Of a stretch of DNA of 45,425 bases, positions 35,698 through 44,516 are shown one piece after another (positions within the stretch are counted from its first letter, which is position 1; the number at the start of each line of letters is the position of its first letter). Below the pieces are notes generated by a model. That model saw nothing but the letters and a program-made list of their open reading frames with translations, was not told the origin of the DNA and made no database searches. The position numbers and the translations under genes were made by a program. Source of the DNA: Mycobacterium sp. (GTDB lineage: Bacteria; Actinomycetota; Actinomycetes; Mycobacteriales; Mycobacteriaceae); assembly GCF_019247615.1 (NCBI RefSeq), contig NZ_JAFBAT010000174.1, forward strand, positions 1-45,425. The letters are read 5' to 3'.

Positions 35698-37209
35698 TTA
35701 TCGCGTGCTTTCGCTTGTCGGGATGGTGATGTCGCGCTTTTGGACCTTGCCGGTCGGTCCTTTGGGCAGCTCCTCGACGAGCCACACCAGGCGCGGGTAT
35801 TTGTAGGCGGCCACTTGGGCTTTGACGTGCTCGCGCAACTCTTCGGGGGTCGCGACCGCGCCTTCCTTGAGCGCGACGGCTGCCCCGACCTCTTCGCCGA
35901 GGGAGTCGTGCGGCACGCCGATGACGGCGGCCTCCGCCACGGCCGGATGCTCGTAGAGCACCTCCTCGATCTCGCGGGGGTACACGTTGTATCCGCCGCG
36001 GATGATCATGTCCTTGGTCCGGTCGACGATGTAGAAGTAGCCGTCGTCGTCGACCCGCCCGACGTCCCCGGTGTTCAGCCACCCGTCCTCGGTGATCGTC
36101 GCCATTGTCGCGTCGGGCAGGTTCCAGTAGCCCTTCATCACGTTGTGGCCGCGGATCTGAATTTCGCCCACTTCTCCCCGCGGCACCTCGACCCCATCCA
36201 GATCGACCACCCGCATGTCCACGCCCTGAACGGGGGTGCCGATCGACCCCACCTTGCGCGGCCGGCCCGGATGGTTGAACGCGGCAACCGGAGAGCTCTC
36301 CGAAAGGCCGTAGCCCTCGAGAACCATACAGCCGAAAGCCTTTTCGAAATCCATGAGAACCTGGACCGGCAGGGCCGCGCCACCGGAGACGCAGGTCCGC
36401 AGGCTCTTCAGTGCACCGGGCCGGGCCTTGTCCGCCACGCTCAGCAACGCCGAATACATCGTCGGCACCCCCTCGAACACCGTGACGGCGTCACGCTCGA
36501 TCACCTCGAGAGCCTTCAGCGGGTCGAACCGCGGCATCAGCGTCAACGTCGCGCCCGTGAGGACCGATGTGTTGAGCCCGCAGGTCAGGCCGAAGACGTG
36601 AAACAGGGGTAGGCAGCCCATCACCACGTCTTCCGGCCCGATCTCGATGAGGGTGCGGACGGCGACCTCGGCATTGCGGCTCAGATTCCCGTGCGTGAGC
36701 ATGGCGCCCTTGGGCTTGCCGGTGGTCCCGGAAGTATGCAGGATGACCGCGACTTCGTGGTCGCCGCATTCCACCGGGGACTGCTGCTCGGGCAGGTCGG
36801 CGATCAGGTTCGTCAGGCCGGCGTCGTCGACCAGCCAGCACTGTGCACCAACCTCGGCGGCGCCGGCGGTGGCCTCGTCGGCGAACGCCGGTGTCGCGAA
36901 CATCGCCTTGGCGCCGCTGTTGGACAGGTAGAACGAGATTTCGCGCGCCTTCAGCAGCGGGTTCATCGGCACCGCGACTGCGCCACGGTAGATGATCCCG
37001 TAGTACGCGATCGCGAACGCGGGTGTATTCGGCAGCATCAGGCCGACGCGGTCGCCCGGTTCGACGCCGGCCCGCTCCAGCAGCGTCGCCACGCGGGCGG
37101 CGGCGGCGTCGAATTCGGCGAAGGTGAATTGCAGGTCGCCGCAACGCAAGGCAATGCGGTTCGGGCTGCGATCTTTAGATGCGACGAGGTTGTTGCTCAA
37201 TGCGCTCAT
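35698..37209 (-). CDS. Long-chain acyl-CoA ligase (ANL superfamily, FadD-like)
   Basis: 503 residues of the ANL adenylating superfamily. The P-loop-like motif ILHTSGTTGKPKGAML, the acyl/adenylate motif EGYGLSESSP, the DGWLNTGDVG motif A8 and the final catalytic Lys in GPTGKVQKRD are all present. It converts a fatty acid, ATP and CoA to acyl-CoA. Placed directly ahead of phaC and phaZ, it probably activates fatty acids or monomers released from the polymer. It is the first gene of a three-gene operon; divergent from the PucR gene across a 145-nt gap. It does not match the FadD proteins whose sequences I know well. Confidence 0.9.
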   Translation of the reverse strand: MSALSNNLVASKDRSPNRIALRCGDLQFTFAEFDAAAARVATLLERAGVEPGDRVGLMLPNTPAFAIAYYGIIYRGAVAVPMNPLLKAREISFYLSNSGAKAMFATPAFADEATAGAAEVGAQCWLVDDAGLTNLIADLPEQQSPVECGDHEVAVILHTSGTTGKPKGAMLTHGNLSRNAEVAVRTLIEIGPEDVVMGCLPLFHVFGLTCGLNTSVLTGATLTLMPRFDPLKALEVIERDAVTVFEGVPTMYSALLSVADKARPGALKSLRTCVSGGAALPVQVLMDFEKAFGCMVLEGYGLSESSPVAAFNHPGRPRKVGSIGTPVQGVDMRVVDLDGVEVPRGEVGEIQIRGHNVMKGYWNLPDATMATITEDGWLNTGDVGRVDDDGYFYIVDRTKDMIIRGGYNVYPREIEEVLYEHPAVAEAAVIGVPHDSLGEEVGAAVALKEGAVATPEELREHVKAQVAAYKYPRLVWLVEELPKGPTGKVQKRDITIPTSESTR

Positions 37210-37354
37210 TGGGGTGCTCCAGAGAAGGGCTTATCGGGCTCACGTCGAGCGTTATCCCGGCGACATCAAAACGCAATGTCCGCACACACAACAGCACGCC
37301 CCTTTTGGTGTTACCGCGCACATCGGCCCCGCCCCGGGCATAGGGTTTGCGGGT

Positions 37355-38596
37355 ATGGGCGTGGCCTCAAAAGTCACCGGAAGAACCGGCACGCTCGGGC
37401 GCGGCGCGCGCGTTGACCCGTACGTCGTCGAGCTGAGCAAACTCATGCTGGCTCGTGCGCCGGAGCTGGGAAATGAGATGGCGGAAGTGATCTGCCGGGA
37501 GGTCGACGCGTACCGCGACGACAGCATCGTGACGACGGATCAGGTAGCGCAAAGCTGTGTGGCCAACGTGACGTTCATCTTCCACGCGCTCGCCGGCGAC
37601 GCGGACGTCTCGGAGGTGGACGTCTCCCCCGCCGAGCGCACCGGCACCGAACGCGCGCTCGCCGGTGTGCCACTGCCGGCGGTGATGACCGCCTACCGGA
37701 TCGGTTTCCGGTTCATGTGGGAACAAACCATCGCCACCGCCCGGGCTGCGGCCATACCCGCCGACTCGATCCTGAACGCCACCGCCCGAGTCTTCTTCGC
37801 CCAGGAGACCTTCACCCAGGCGATGAGCGACGCATACCGACAGCAACTCACGGCCCAGATCCTCGAACGGGAGGAGGAGCGCTCGGCGTTGGTGGAAGCT
37901 CTGTTGTACCGGCGGATGACCGATCGGCAAAGCCTTTGGGAGGCAGCCGATCTGCTGCGCCTGCCCACCTCGGGTCCTTACGTCGTCGTGGCGGCCGAGC
38001 TGCCGGCTATCGGCCGGCTCGGTCTACCCGCCATCGAGAACAAGCTGTCCGCCCGCGACATCCGGTCGGCGTGGCGGCTGCTGCCCGACCTGCAGGTGGG
38101 GATAGTGCATCTGCGCGGCTCCGCGCGCGGCGGACTGGACCCGCTCGTCGAGGTGCTCAAACAAGCGGCCGCCGCCCGAGTCGGCATCAGCCCACCGTTT
38201 CAGGAGCTGTCCGAAACCAGCGACGCGCTGCGGTTCGCCCGGTGCGCCCTGACGGGTAAGGGATCGGCCGACTCGCTCGTCGCAGCGTTCGACGCGACCC
38301 CGCTCGCCGTCGCCGCGGTCAGCGCGCCCGACGCGATGGCGAAGATCAAGTCGTCGGTGCTTCGGCGAGTCGACGCACTGCCCGGCGAGGAACGCACGGT
38401 GCTGATCGGCACCTTCGACGCGTGGTTGGATGCCGGCGGGTCGGCCAGCGAGACGGCGGGGAAGCTCTATTGCCATCCCAACACCGTGCGGCATCGGCTG
38501 CGCCGCATCGAGGAGTTGACCGGTCGATCACTCTCACGGCCGAGGGACCTCGCCGAGCTGTGCCTAGCGTTCGAGGTCGACCGGCAGCTGCCCTAA
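37355..38596 (+). CDS. PucR/CdaR-type transcriptional regulator, paralogue 1
   Basis: 413 residues from ATG 37355. A helical sensing domain (about 1-170) includes ERALAGVPLPAVMTAYRIG. A GGDEF-like central region follows, and the C-terminal PucR helix-turn-helix ASETAGKLYCHPNTVRHRLRRIEEL is at about 360-395. Regulators of this type usually govern a neighbouring operon; the divergent acyl-CoA ligase/phaC/phaZ set is the natural target. The ATG is chosen because upstream sequence is antisense to the ligase region. It overlaps the convergent HdeD gene by 4 nt. Confidence 0.86.
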   Translation: MGVASKVTGRTGTLGRGARVDPYVVELSKLMLARAPELGNEMAEVICREVDAYRDDSIVTTDQVAQSCVANVTFIFHALAGDADVSEVDVSPAERTGTERALAGVPLPAVMTAYRIGFRFMWEQTIATARAAAIPADSILNATARVFFAQETFTQAMSDAYRQQLTAQILEREEERSALVEALLYRRMTDRQSLWEAADLLRLPTSGPYVVVAAELPAIGRLGLPAIENKLSARDIRSAWRLLPDLQVGIVHLRGSARGGLDPLVEVLKQAAAARVGISPPFQELSETSDALRFARCALTGKGSADSLVAAFDATPLAVAAVSAPDAMAKIKSSVLRRVDALPGEERTVLIGTFDAWLDAGGSASETAGKLYCHPNTVRHRLRRIEELTGRSLSRPRDLAELCLAFEVDRQLP

Positions 38597-39216
38597 GCGC
38601 CCCGAGGCGCCCCGAGAGATTCCGCCGCGCGTTTCGCCTCGTGGCGAATCTGGAATCCGCTGATGATGTCCACGATGCCGATGGCGATCAGCCAGCAGCC
38701 CGTGACCAGGGTGAGGATCTCGATCGAGTCCATCGGGTAGACGATGAGCACCACACCGCCGGCGACGATGATGAGCCCGGAGATTATCTGCCAGCCGCGT
38801 CCGGGGAGTCTGTCGAACGATATCGCGGTGCCGAGCAGCGTCATCCCGCGGAAGACCCAACTGATGCCGATCCACAGGGCGAGGAGCCAGATTGCCTCAA
38901 ACTTGTCGCGGAAGCAGAACACCCCGAGCACCACTGACACCGCACCGGTGATGAAGCTGAACACCCTCATCGCGCCTCCGATGTGCGCGCTGAACGCGGC
39001 GAACATGTAGCCGATCCCGGAAAGGATCAGGTACACGCCGAAGAGGACACCGGCCACGAACAAGCTCTTGCCCGGGTAGTACAGGATGATGGCACCGAGG
39101 GCGATGGCCACGATGCCGACGAACAGCGTCAATTGCCACGCGCTGCGTGCCAGCTGCTGCAGCGGACGCTCGAAAACTGGGTGCTCGCTAGTTGTCATGA
39201 CAATATGATTTGCCAT
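38593..39216 (-). CDS. HdeD-like (DUF308) six-helix membrane protein
   Basis: 207 residues from ATG 39216; ATGs at 39225 and 39198 are alternatives. Six short hydrophobic helices separated by small polar loops (for example AWQLTLFVGIVAIALGAIIL and the GLIIVAGGVVLIVYP repeat) are typical of HdeD/DUF308 proteins. E. coli HdeD is tied to acid stress; the mycobacterial role is unknown. It converges on PucR paralogue 1 with a 4-nt overlap of the ends. Confidence 0.87.
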   Translation of the reverse strand: MANHIVMTTSEHPVFERPLQQLARSAWQLTLFVGIVAIALGAIILYYPGKSLFVAGVLFGVYLILSGIGYMFAAFSAHIGGAMRVFSFITGAVSVVLGVFCFRDKFEAIWLLALWIGISWVFRGMTLLGTAISFDRLPGRGWQIISGLIIVAGGVVLIVYPMDSIEILTLVTGCWLIAIGIVDIISGFQIRHEAKRAAESLGAPRGA

Positions 39217-39297
39217 CCCGGGCATCCAAGGTAAGGGCCTTTAGGCCACAATTCGGCATCGGGCCGGCAAGGTCCGCGTACGGCGTTTGTCTCCAAA

Positions 39298-39327
39298 AAA
39301 CAACCATTCACCACAAGTTGGTTGTTT
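39298..39327. promoter_or_regulatory. Inverted repeat in the gap between the HdeD gene and a small membrane-protein gene
   Basis: AAACAACCA (39298-39306) and TGGTTGTTT (39319-39327) are perfect 9-bp arms around a 12-nt loop. It lies in a 245-nt gene-free region with A/T-richer composition than its surroundings. It could be a dimeric repressor operator or a hairpin in the leader of the 61-residue gene; no factor is identified. Confidence 0.4.
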
Positions 39328-39461
39328 CGCGACATCGCCACGGGTCAGGCGGCGGCGTTAGGTTCTGCCGCGAACTCGATGGTTCGGCCCGCGGCGGCTC
39401 GAATTATCACCCCGCACAGACCGTTCCCGTACCCCACGTAAAGCAGAAACGTAGGTGAAAC

Positions 39462-39647
39462 ATGTTCGAATCCCTTTTGGTGATCGCGATTTACCTGACG
39501 GGCGTTTTCACGCCGGTGCTTATCCCGGCGAGCATTCACGCCGTCCATGTTGTCCGCGACGGGCAAGTGACGTTCCCGTCGCGCCTGAAGGTTCGCCTTC
39601 CCCGGCCGGTCCGGTCGCGTCGCGTCGCGGTGCCCGCCACCGCGTGA
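39462..39647 (+). CDS. Small single-pass membrane protein, unknown
   Basis: 61 codons from ATG 39462, preceded by GTAGGTGA about 5 nt upstream, a good mycobacterial ribosome-binding site. Residues about 4-27 (SLLVIAIYLTGVFTPVLIPA) form one transmembrane segment; the rest is a basic tail with RLPRPVRSRR. No family recognised. It ends 24 nt before the convergent PucR paralogue 2 stop. Coding is supported by the ribosome-binding site and the clean helix-plus-basic-tail layout but not by homology. Confidence 0.55.
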   Translation: MFESLLVIAIYLTGVFTPVLIPASIHAVHVVRDGQVTFPSRLKVRLPRPVRSRRVAVPATA

Positions 39648-39671
39648 GCGCCGCGTCCGGCGCCCGTCGGC

Positions 39672-40970
39672 TCACTTAGCCATCAGGACCGCACTGCCGT
39701 ACCAGTGACAGGCGAGCAACGCGAGTTCGATGTCGAGCCGATCGGTGCCGATTTCCCGCCCGCGCCGGGCGACGGCGCGGCCGACTCGGTACTTGACGGA
39801 GTTGAAGTGCAGGTTCAGCTCCTCGGCGGCCAACTTGTAGCTGCAGCCGCAGGCCAGAAACACCCGTAACGTCTCACGCAACCGTGCGTCGGTTTCATTG
39901 TCGCCCGCCAGGTCGCCGAGCACGCCGATCACCCAGTCGCGGGTACCCGCGATATCACCGCCGAGGCGCGAAACCACCGACAGGCCGGGATCGGTGGCGG
40001 CGATCACCGTCGGTCCGCCCCGCGCGCTCAGCATCGCCACGGTACGGGCCTCGTCCGCCTCGCGGTGCGAGCGCCGGAACCCCTCGATGCCGGCCGCCAC
40101 GCTCCCCATCGCCACGTTGGGCGGATCGGATTGCGTCTGTGCGAACCCGCGGATTTTGCCAACGGCGTCAGCGGCATCGGCAACGGCGCTGCGATACGGC
40201 AGCCATGCCCACGCGCACCCTTGGTCGGCGGCGATGAAAAGCGGACTGGCTCCAACGCCGGCGACTTCGCCCACTTCACGAACAAACCGCTGCAGCCGGG
40301 AGAGCTCATCGCCATCGGCGCCGGCGTCGGTGTACCACACCACCAGCCCGACGTGGTACCAGCGCAGGGGGTAGCGGATCGCCTCGGTCGCCGCATCGAC
40401 GTCAACCTTCTTGTTCGCGGACAGCAGTTCGCGTACCCGCATGCCGCGCAGGCTGTTCCGATTCTCGAGCCAGCGTTCGCGCTCGTCCTCGTAGACGGTG
40501 ACGACCTGTTGCGACATCCAGTCGATGTACTCGAACATCGACGCGCTCATCGCCTCGATCACCGACACCCGCACCGCGTCGGGGATGTCGACCTCGCGCA
40601 ACTCGGCGAAGATCAGCTCGTTCATCCGGCGTTGGCCGAGTCGGTAGGCCCGGACCAGCGCATTGACGGGAGCCCCGTGCTGCGCCAGTCGTCGGGCGTA
40701 CTCCAGCGCCGCGGTGGGCGCCTCGACGCGCTCGACGGCGATGTCGTAGCGCAGCGCGCGCAGCATCGTGTCGACGTTCCCCTCGACGCTGGCGCCGAGC
40801 AACTCGGCGATCCGCGGCTCGCGGGGAAGGTCGGGGATCTGGTCCTTGAGCGCACGACCGATCTCCGTCGTCACGTCGGCCAGTCGGCGGTGCAAGCGGC
40901 CGGCGACCTCGGCGACATAACGGCTTGGCTCGACTTGAATATCTGGGCTGTCGAGCCTCGATCTCTTCAC
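39672..40970 (-). CDS. PucR/CdaR-type transcriptional regulator, paralogue 2
   Basis: 432 residues. An N-terminal helical sensing region includes GAPVNALVRAYRLGQRRMNE. A middle domain has WYHVGLVVWYTDAGADG. The C-terminal helix-turn-helix is RVFLACGCSYKLAAEELNLHFNSVKYRVGRAVARR-like (about 365-405; short form CGCSYKLAAEELNLHF). Same class as paralogue 1 but only distantly related in sequence. It diverges from the DUF3556 gene with a 138-nt gap, so it probably controls that operon. A small-molecule ligand is likely but unknown. Confidence 0.86.
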   Translation of the reverse strand: MKRSRLDSPDIQVEPSRYVAEVAGRLHRRLADVTTEIGRALKDQIPDLPREPRIAELLGASVEGNVDTMLRALRYDIAVERVEAPTAALEYARRLAQHGAPVNALVRAYRLGQRRMNELIFAELREVDIPDAVRVSVIEAMSASMFEYIDWMSQQVVTVYEDERERWLENRNSLRGMRVRELLSANKKVDVDAATEAIRYPLRWYHVGLVVWYTDAGADGDELSRLQRFVREVGEVAGVGASPLFIAADQGCAWAWLPYRSAVADAADAVGKIRGFAQTQSDPPNVAMGSVAAGIEGFRRSHREADEARTVAMLSARGGPTVIAATDPGLSVVSRLGGDIAGTRDWVIGVLGDLAGDNETDARLRETLRVFLACGCSYKLAAEELNLHFNSVKYRVGRAVARRGREIGTDRLDIELALLACHWYGSAVLMAK

Positions 40971-41108
40971 GCTGACGACGTTAGCCCCCGCGGTTGTCTT
41001 CCGGGGATAACCGCGGAACGCAGTTTTGTCGACTTGCGACTGTGCCGGGACTTACACCGTTCCTAGCGTTGTGGCCACTGTTACTCCCAACGGCAGAAGG
41101 AGCCACGA

Positions 41109-42908
41109 ATGGGATTCACAAAGCCGGATCTCCCCGCGGTCGATCCGGACACGTTCTTGCGGAAGCCCCTGATGGAGCGGATGCGATTGATGGCCGCCGA
41201 TTGGGCCGAGAACGGCTTCGGCTCGCCGCGGATGGTGCATCTCATCTACATCGTGAAGCTGGTCGTCTTCTTTGCGATCGGCGGCATCACGGTGGCCACG
41301 GCGACGTCGGGCCTGCCGGCCTTCTGGCACGTATCGCAGTGGTGGAACCAGCCGATCGTCTACCAGAAATTCATCCTGTGGACCGTGTTGCTGGAGTCCA
41401 TGGGCGTGGCCGGCTCCTGGGGCCCGCTGGCCGGAAAGGTCAAGCCGATGACCGGCGGGATCCTGTTCTGGATGCGGCCCGGCACCATCCGGCTGCGGCC
41501 CTGGAAGTGGGTGCCGTTCACCGCGGGCGACCGGCGCACGCGGTTCGACGTCGCCGGATACCTGGCGCTGTTGGTGAGCCTGGCCGTCGCGCTGCTGTCC
41601 CCTGGAGTGCACAGCGAATCGCTGTCGAAGGCATTGCCGCACAACACCTCTGGGCTGGTCAGTCCCGCTATGCTGGTCGCGCCGATGGTGCTGCTGGTGC
41701 TCATCGGTCTGCGGGACAAGATCGTCTTCCTGGCCGCCCGGTCCGAGCAGTACCTGCCGGCGCTGTTCTTCTTCGCCGTTCTGCAGTTCACCGACATGAT
41801 CATCGCCTGCAAGATGCTGATCGTGGTGGTGTGGGTCGGCGCCGGTTTCTCAAAGTTCGGCAAGCACTTCTCCAATGTCATTTCGCCGATGGTCAGCAAC
41901 AGCCCTTCCATCCCGTTCAAGTGGCTCAAGCGGGCGCACTACCGTGACTTCCCGCGGGACCTGCGTCCGTCGCGGTTGGCTCACGTCATGGCGCACTTCA
42001 ACGGCACGTTCGTCGAGATTGTCGCGCCGCTGATCCTGTTGTTCTCGACCAACAAGTGGCTCACACTGGGCGCCGCGGTGCTGATGGTGGCATTCCACCT
42101 GTTCATCATCTCGACCTTCCCGCTGGCCGTCCCACTGGAATGGAACGTCGTGTTCGCCTACACCACGGTGTTCTTGTTCCTGGGCTTCCCTGCATGGGAG
42201 GGCTACGCCATCACCGACATGTCCTCGCCGTGGTTGACGGCGGCGATCGCGGCCGGCCTGCTCTTCTTCCCCGTCCTCGGGAACCTGCGGCCGGACAAGG
42301 TCTCCTTCCTGCCGTCGCTGCGGCAGTACGCCGGCAACTGGGCCTCGGCGGTGTGGGCGTTCGCGCCGGGAGCGGAGGCGAAGCTGGACCGGGTCACCCG
42401 GTCGTCGCGCAACCAGGTCGACCAGTTCATCGCGGCCGGCTACGAGCCGCAGTGGGCGGAAATCGCCCTGCAGAAAGGCATAGCGTGGCGCACCATGCAC
42501 AGCCAGGGCCGGGGCCTGTTCTCGCTGTTGCTGAACCACCTGCCCGACGTCGACACCCGCACCGTGCGGGAGGGCGAGTTCGTCTGCAACTCGCTGGTCG
42601 GATGGAACTTCGGCGACGGCCACCTGCACGACGAGCAGATGATCCGTGCCGTGCAGAGCGAGGCCGCCTTCGAGCCGGGCGAGTGCGTCATCGCGTGGGT
42701 GGAGTCCGAGGCCTTCGGCAGCGGCATCCAGCGCTACAAGCTGATCGACGCCGCACTCGGTGTCATCGAACGCGGAACTTGGGAGGTGGCCGACGCGGTC
42801 AAGGAGCAGCCCTGGCTCCCCAACGGCCCCATCCCGACCCGTGTCGTCTGGTCCCTCAAGCGCACAGCGAGGGCGGCCGGCCTGCGGACTGAGGGAGCGC
42901 TCCGGTGA
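41109..42908 (+). CDS. DUF3556 polytopic membrane protein
   Basis: 599 residues from ATG 41109 after AGAAGGAG. At least eight hydrophobic helices are seen between residues about 45 and 400 (for example VHLIYIVKLVVFFAIGGI, YLALLVSLAVALLSPG, ALFFFAVLQFTDMIIA, LTLGAAVLMVAFHLFII), then a soluble C-terminal domain (about 420-599). The family is DUF3556, restricted to actinobacteria as far as I know; overall shape recalls the HTTM/vitamin K-dependent carboxylase group, with no catalytic residues I can match. GTGA overlap couples it to the FAD oxidoreductase, suggesting that the two act on the same membrane-bound substrate. Confidence 0.85.
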   Translation: MGFTKPDLPAVDPDTFLRKPLMERMRLMAADWAENGFGSPRMVHLIYIVKLVVFFAIGGITVATATSGLPAFWHVSQWWNQPIVYQKFILWTVLLESMGVAGSWGPLAGKVKPMTGGILFWMRPGTIRLRPWKWVPFTAGDRRTRFDVAGYLALLVSLAVALLSPGVHSESLSKALPHNTSGLVSPAMLVAPMVLLVLIGLRDKIVFLAARSEQYLPALFFFAVLQFTDMIIACKMLIVVVWVGAGFSKFGKHFSNVISPMVSNSPSIPFKWLKRAHYRDFPRDLRPSRLAHVMAHFNGTFVEIVAPLILLFSTNKWLTLGAAVLMVAFHLFIISTFPLAVPLEWNVVFAYTTVFLFLGFPAWEGYAITDMSSPWLTAAIAAGLLFFPVLGNLRPDKVSFLPSLRQYAGNWASAVWAFAPGAEAKLDRVTRSSRNQVDQFIAAGYEPQWAEIALQKGIAWRTMHSQGRGLFSLLLNHLPDVDTRTVREGEFVCNSLVGWNFGDGHLHDEQMIRAVQSEAAFEPGECVIAWVESEAFGSGIQRYKLIDAALGVIERGTWEVADAVKEQPWLPNGPIPTRVVWSLKRTARAAGLRTEGALR

Positions 42909-44320
42909 GTACCGCACTGGTGGTGGGCGGCGGGCCGAACGGGCTCGCCGCCGCCATCGCGCTGGCAGCCGAGGGTGTCCAGGTCACCGTCCTCGAGGCC
43001 GCCGAACAGGTCGGCGGCGGAGCGCGCAGCAGCGAGGCGATCATCCCGGGCCTCGTGCACGACCATTGCTCGGCCATCCACCCGATGGCGGTCGGCTCCG
43101 AGTTCCACCGCCGCTTCGACCTCCAGCGGTACGGTCTGGCGTGGCGCTGGCCCGAGATCGATTGCGTGCATCCCCTCGACGACGGCAGCGCCGGAGTGCT
43201 GTACCGCTCGGTGGAGGCGACCGCGGCCCACCTCGGCGGCGACGGACGGCGGTGGTGCCTGGCGTTCGGCTATTCGGCCGCCCGGTTCGACGCGCTCAGC
43301 GAGGACATCATGCGTCCCCTGCTGCGGCTCCCCCGGCACCCCCTGATGCTCGCCCGGTTCGGCGCGCCCACCGCGCTTCCGGCGTCGGCGTTCGCCCGGT
43401 TCTTCCGCGCGGACCAGGGCCGCGCGTTGTTCGGAGGCGTTGCGGCGCATGCCTTCCGGCCGTTGCACCACCCGATGACCGCAGCGATCGGGCTCGGCAT
43501 CATCGCCGCCGGCCATCGGCACGGGTGGGCGGTGGCCGAGGGGGGATCGCAGTCGATCACCAACGCCATGGTGGCGCTGCTCGACGAGTTGGGAGGCAAG
43601 ATCGAGACCGGCGTGCAGGTAACCGCGGCGTCGCAGCTGCCGCCTGCTGACATCACCATGTTCGACCTCGCGCCGGACGCCGTCGCGCGGATTCTGGGTG
43701 ACCGCCTGCCGCGCCGAGTTTCGCGGGCGTTCAGACGGTTTCGCCGGGGACCGGGCGCGTTCAAGGTTGACTTCGCCGTCGAGGGTGGCGTCCCCTGGAC
43801 CAACCGCGACGCGCACCGGGCGGGCACGGTGCACCTGGCGGGACCCTATTCAGAGCTGGCCGCAACGGAACGGGCCATCCATGCCGGGCGTATGCCGGAG
43901 CGGCCGTTCGTGTTGGTCGGGCAGCAGTACCTGGCGGACCCGAAACGGTCGGTCGGCAACATCCATCCGGTGTGGAGCTACGCGCACGTGCCCAACGGCT
44001 ATGCCGGTGACGCGACAGAGGCGATCATCGCGCAGATCGAGCGGTTCGCTCCCGGCTTCCGGGAACGCATCGTCGGATTGACGGTCCGATCCGCCACCCA
44101 GATGGACTCCTACAACGCCAACTATGTGGGCGGCGACATCATGACCGGGGCCAAGGACATTCGCCAGCTGACCTTCGGTCCTCGAATCACATTGTCGCCG
44201 TACAGTCTTGGCGTACCGGGGATGTACATCTGCTCGGCCGCCACCCCGCCGGGCCCGGGGGCGCACGGCATGTGCGGCGCGAACGCCGCGGCACACGCAC
44301 TGCGCCACTTGGCCCGGTGA
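42905..44320 (+). CDS. FAD-dependent oxidoreductase, phytoene desaturase/NAD(P)-binding Rossmann type
   Basis: 471 residues from GTG 42905. The N-terminal dinucleotide motif VVGGGPNGLAAAIALAAEG (about 6-24) is followed by LEAAEQVGGGARS, the FAD ribose-binding segment. The C-terminal end SAATPPGPGAHGMCGANAA carries the second flavin motif of carotenoid-desaturase-like amine oxidase relatives. Possible reactions are desaturation or isomerisation of a polyprenyl or lipid chain. Overlap with the DUF3556 gene makes a two-gene operon. Substrate not determinable from the sequence. Confidence 0.86.
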   Translation: MSTALVVGGGPNGLAAAIALAAEGVQVTVLEAAEQVGGGARSSEAIIPGLVHDHCSAIHPMAVGSEFHRRFDLQRYGLAWRWPEIDCVHPLDDGSAGVLYRSVEATAAHLGGDGRRWCLAFGYSAARFDALSEDIMRPLLRLPRHPLMLARFGAPTALPASAFARFFRADQGRALFGGVAAHAFRPLHHPMTAAIGLGIIAAGHRHGWAVAEGGSQSITNAMVALLDELGGKIETGVQVTAASQLPPADITMFDLAPDAVARILGDRLPRRVSRAFRRFRRGPGAFKVDFAVEGGVPWTNRDAHRAGTVHLAGPYSELAATERAIHAGRMPERPFVLVGQQYLADPKRSVGNIHPVWSYAHVPNGYAGDATEAIIAQIERFAPGFRERIVGLTVRSATQMDSYNANYVGGDIMTGAKDIRQLTFGPRITLSPYSLGVPGMYICSAATPPGPGAHGMCGANAAAHALRHLAR

Positions 44321-44345
44321 AGCGGAATCCGTTGCAGCCAAACGA

Positions 44346-44359
44346 CTTACCGCGGTAAG
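44346..44359. promoter_or_regulatory. Perfect 14-bp palindrome downstream of the FAD oxidoreductase
   Basis: CTTACCGCGGTAAG is self-complementary over 14 bp and lies 25 nt past the oxidoreductase stop, 158 nt ahead of the lipoprotein gene. Compact odd-even symmetric sites like this commonly bind dimeric repressors. It is too short for an efficient terminator and has no U-run. Function unknown. Confidence 0.35.
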
Positions 44360-44516
44360 GACGGCGCTCGCGGCACCCCGCGGATCCAGTCGACCGCTCG
44401 CCACGCGGTGTTCAGCGGTATCGGTTACGCTACCTTCTGCTGCCCTTCGGCACCGTGCGAGTGGGCGGGCAGCGCGCCACAATCGAGGGCTTGACCCGAC
44501 CAAGAGGGGCGAAGGC

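Noticed and set aside
34253..35806. 517-codon open frame on the plus strand opposite phaC and the ligase
   Set aside because: Antisense shadow of GC-rich codons; no family motifs, and phaC on the other strand has clear domains.
35696..36082. N-terminal extension of phaC to 690 codons
   Set aside because: The extra 129 codons are an out-of-frame shadow of the acyl-CoA ligase; ATG 35695 gives the family length.
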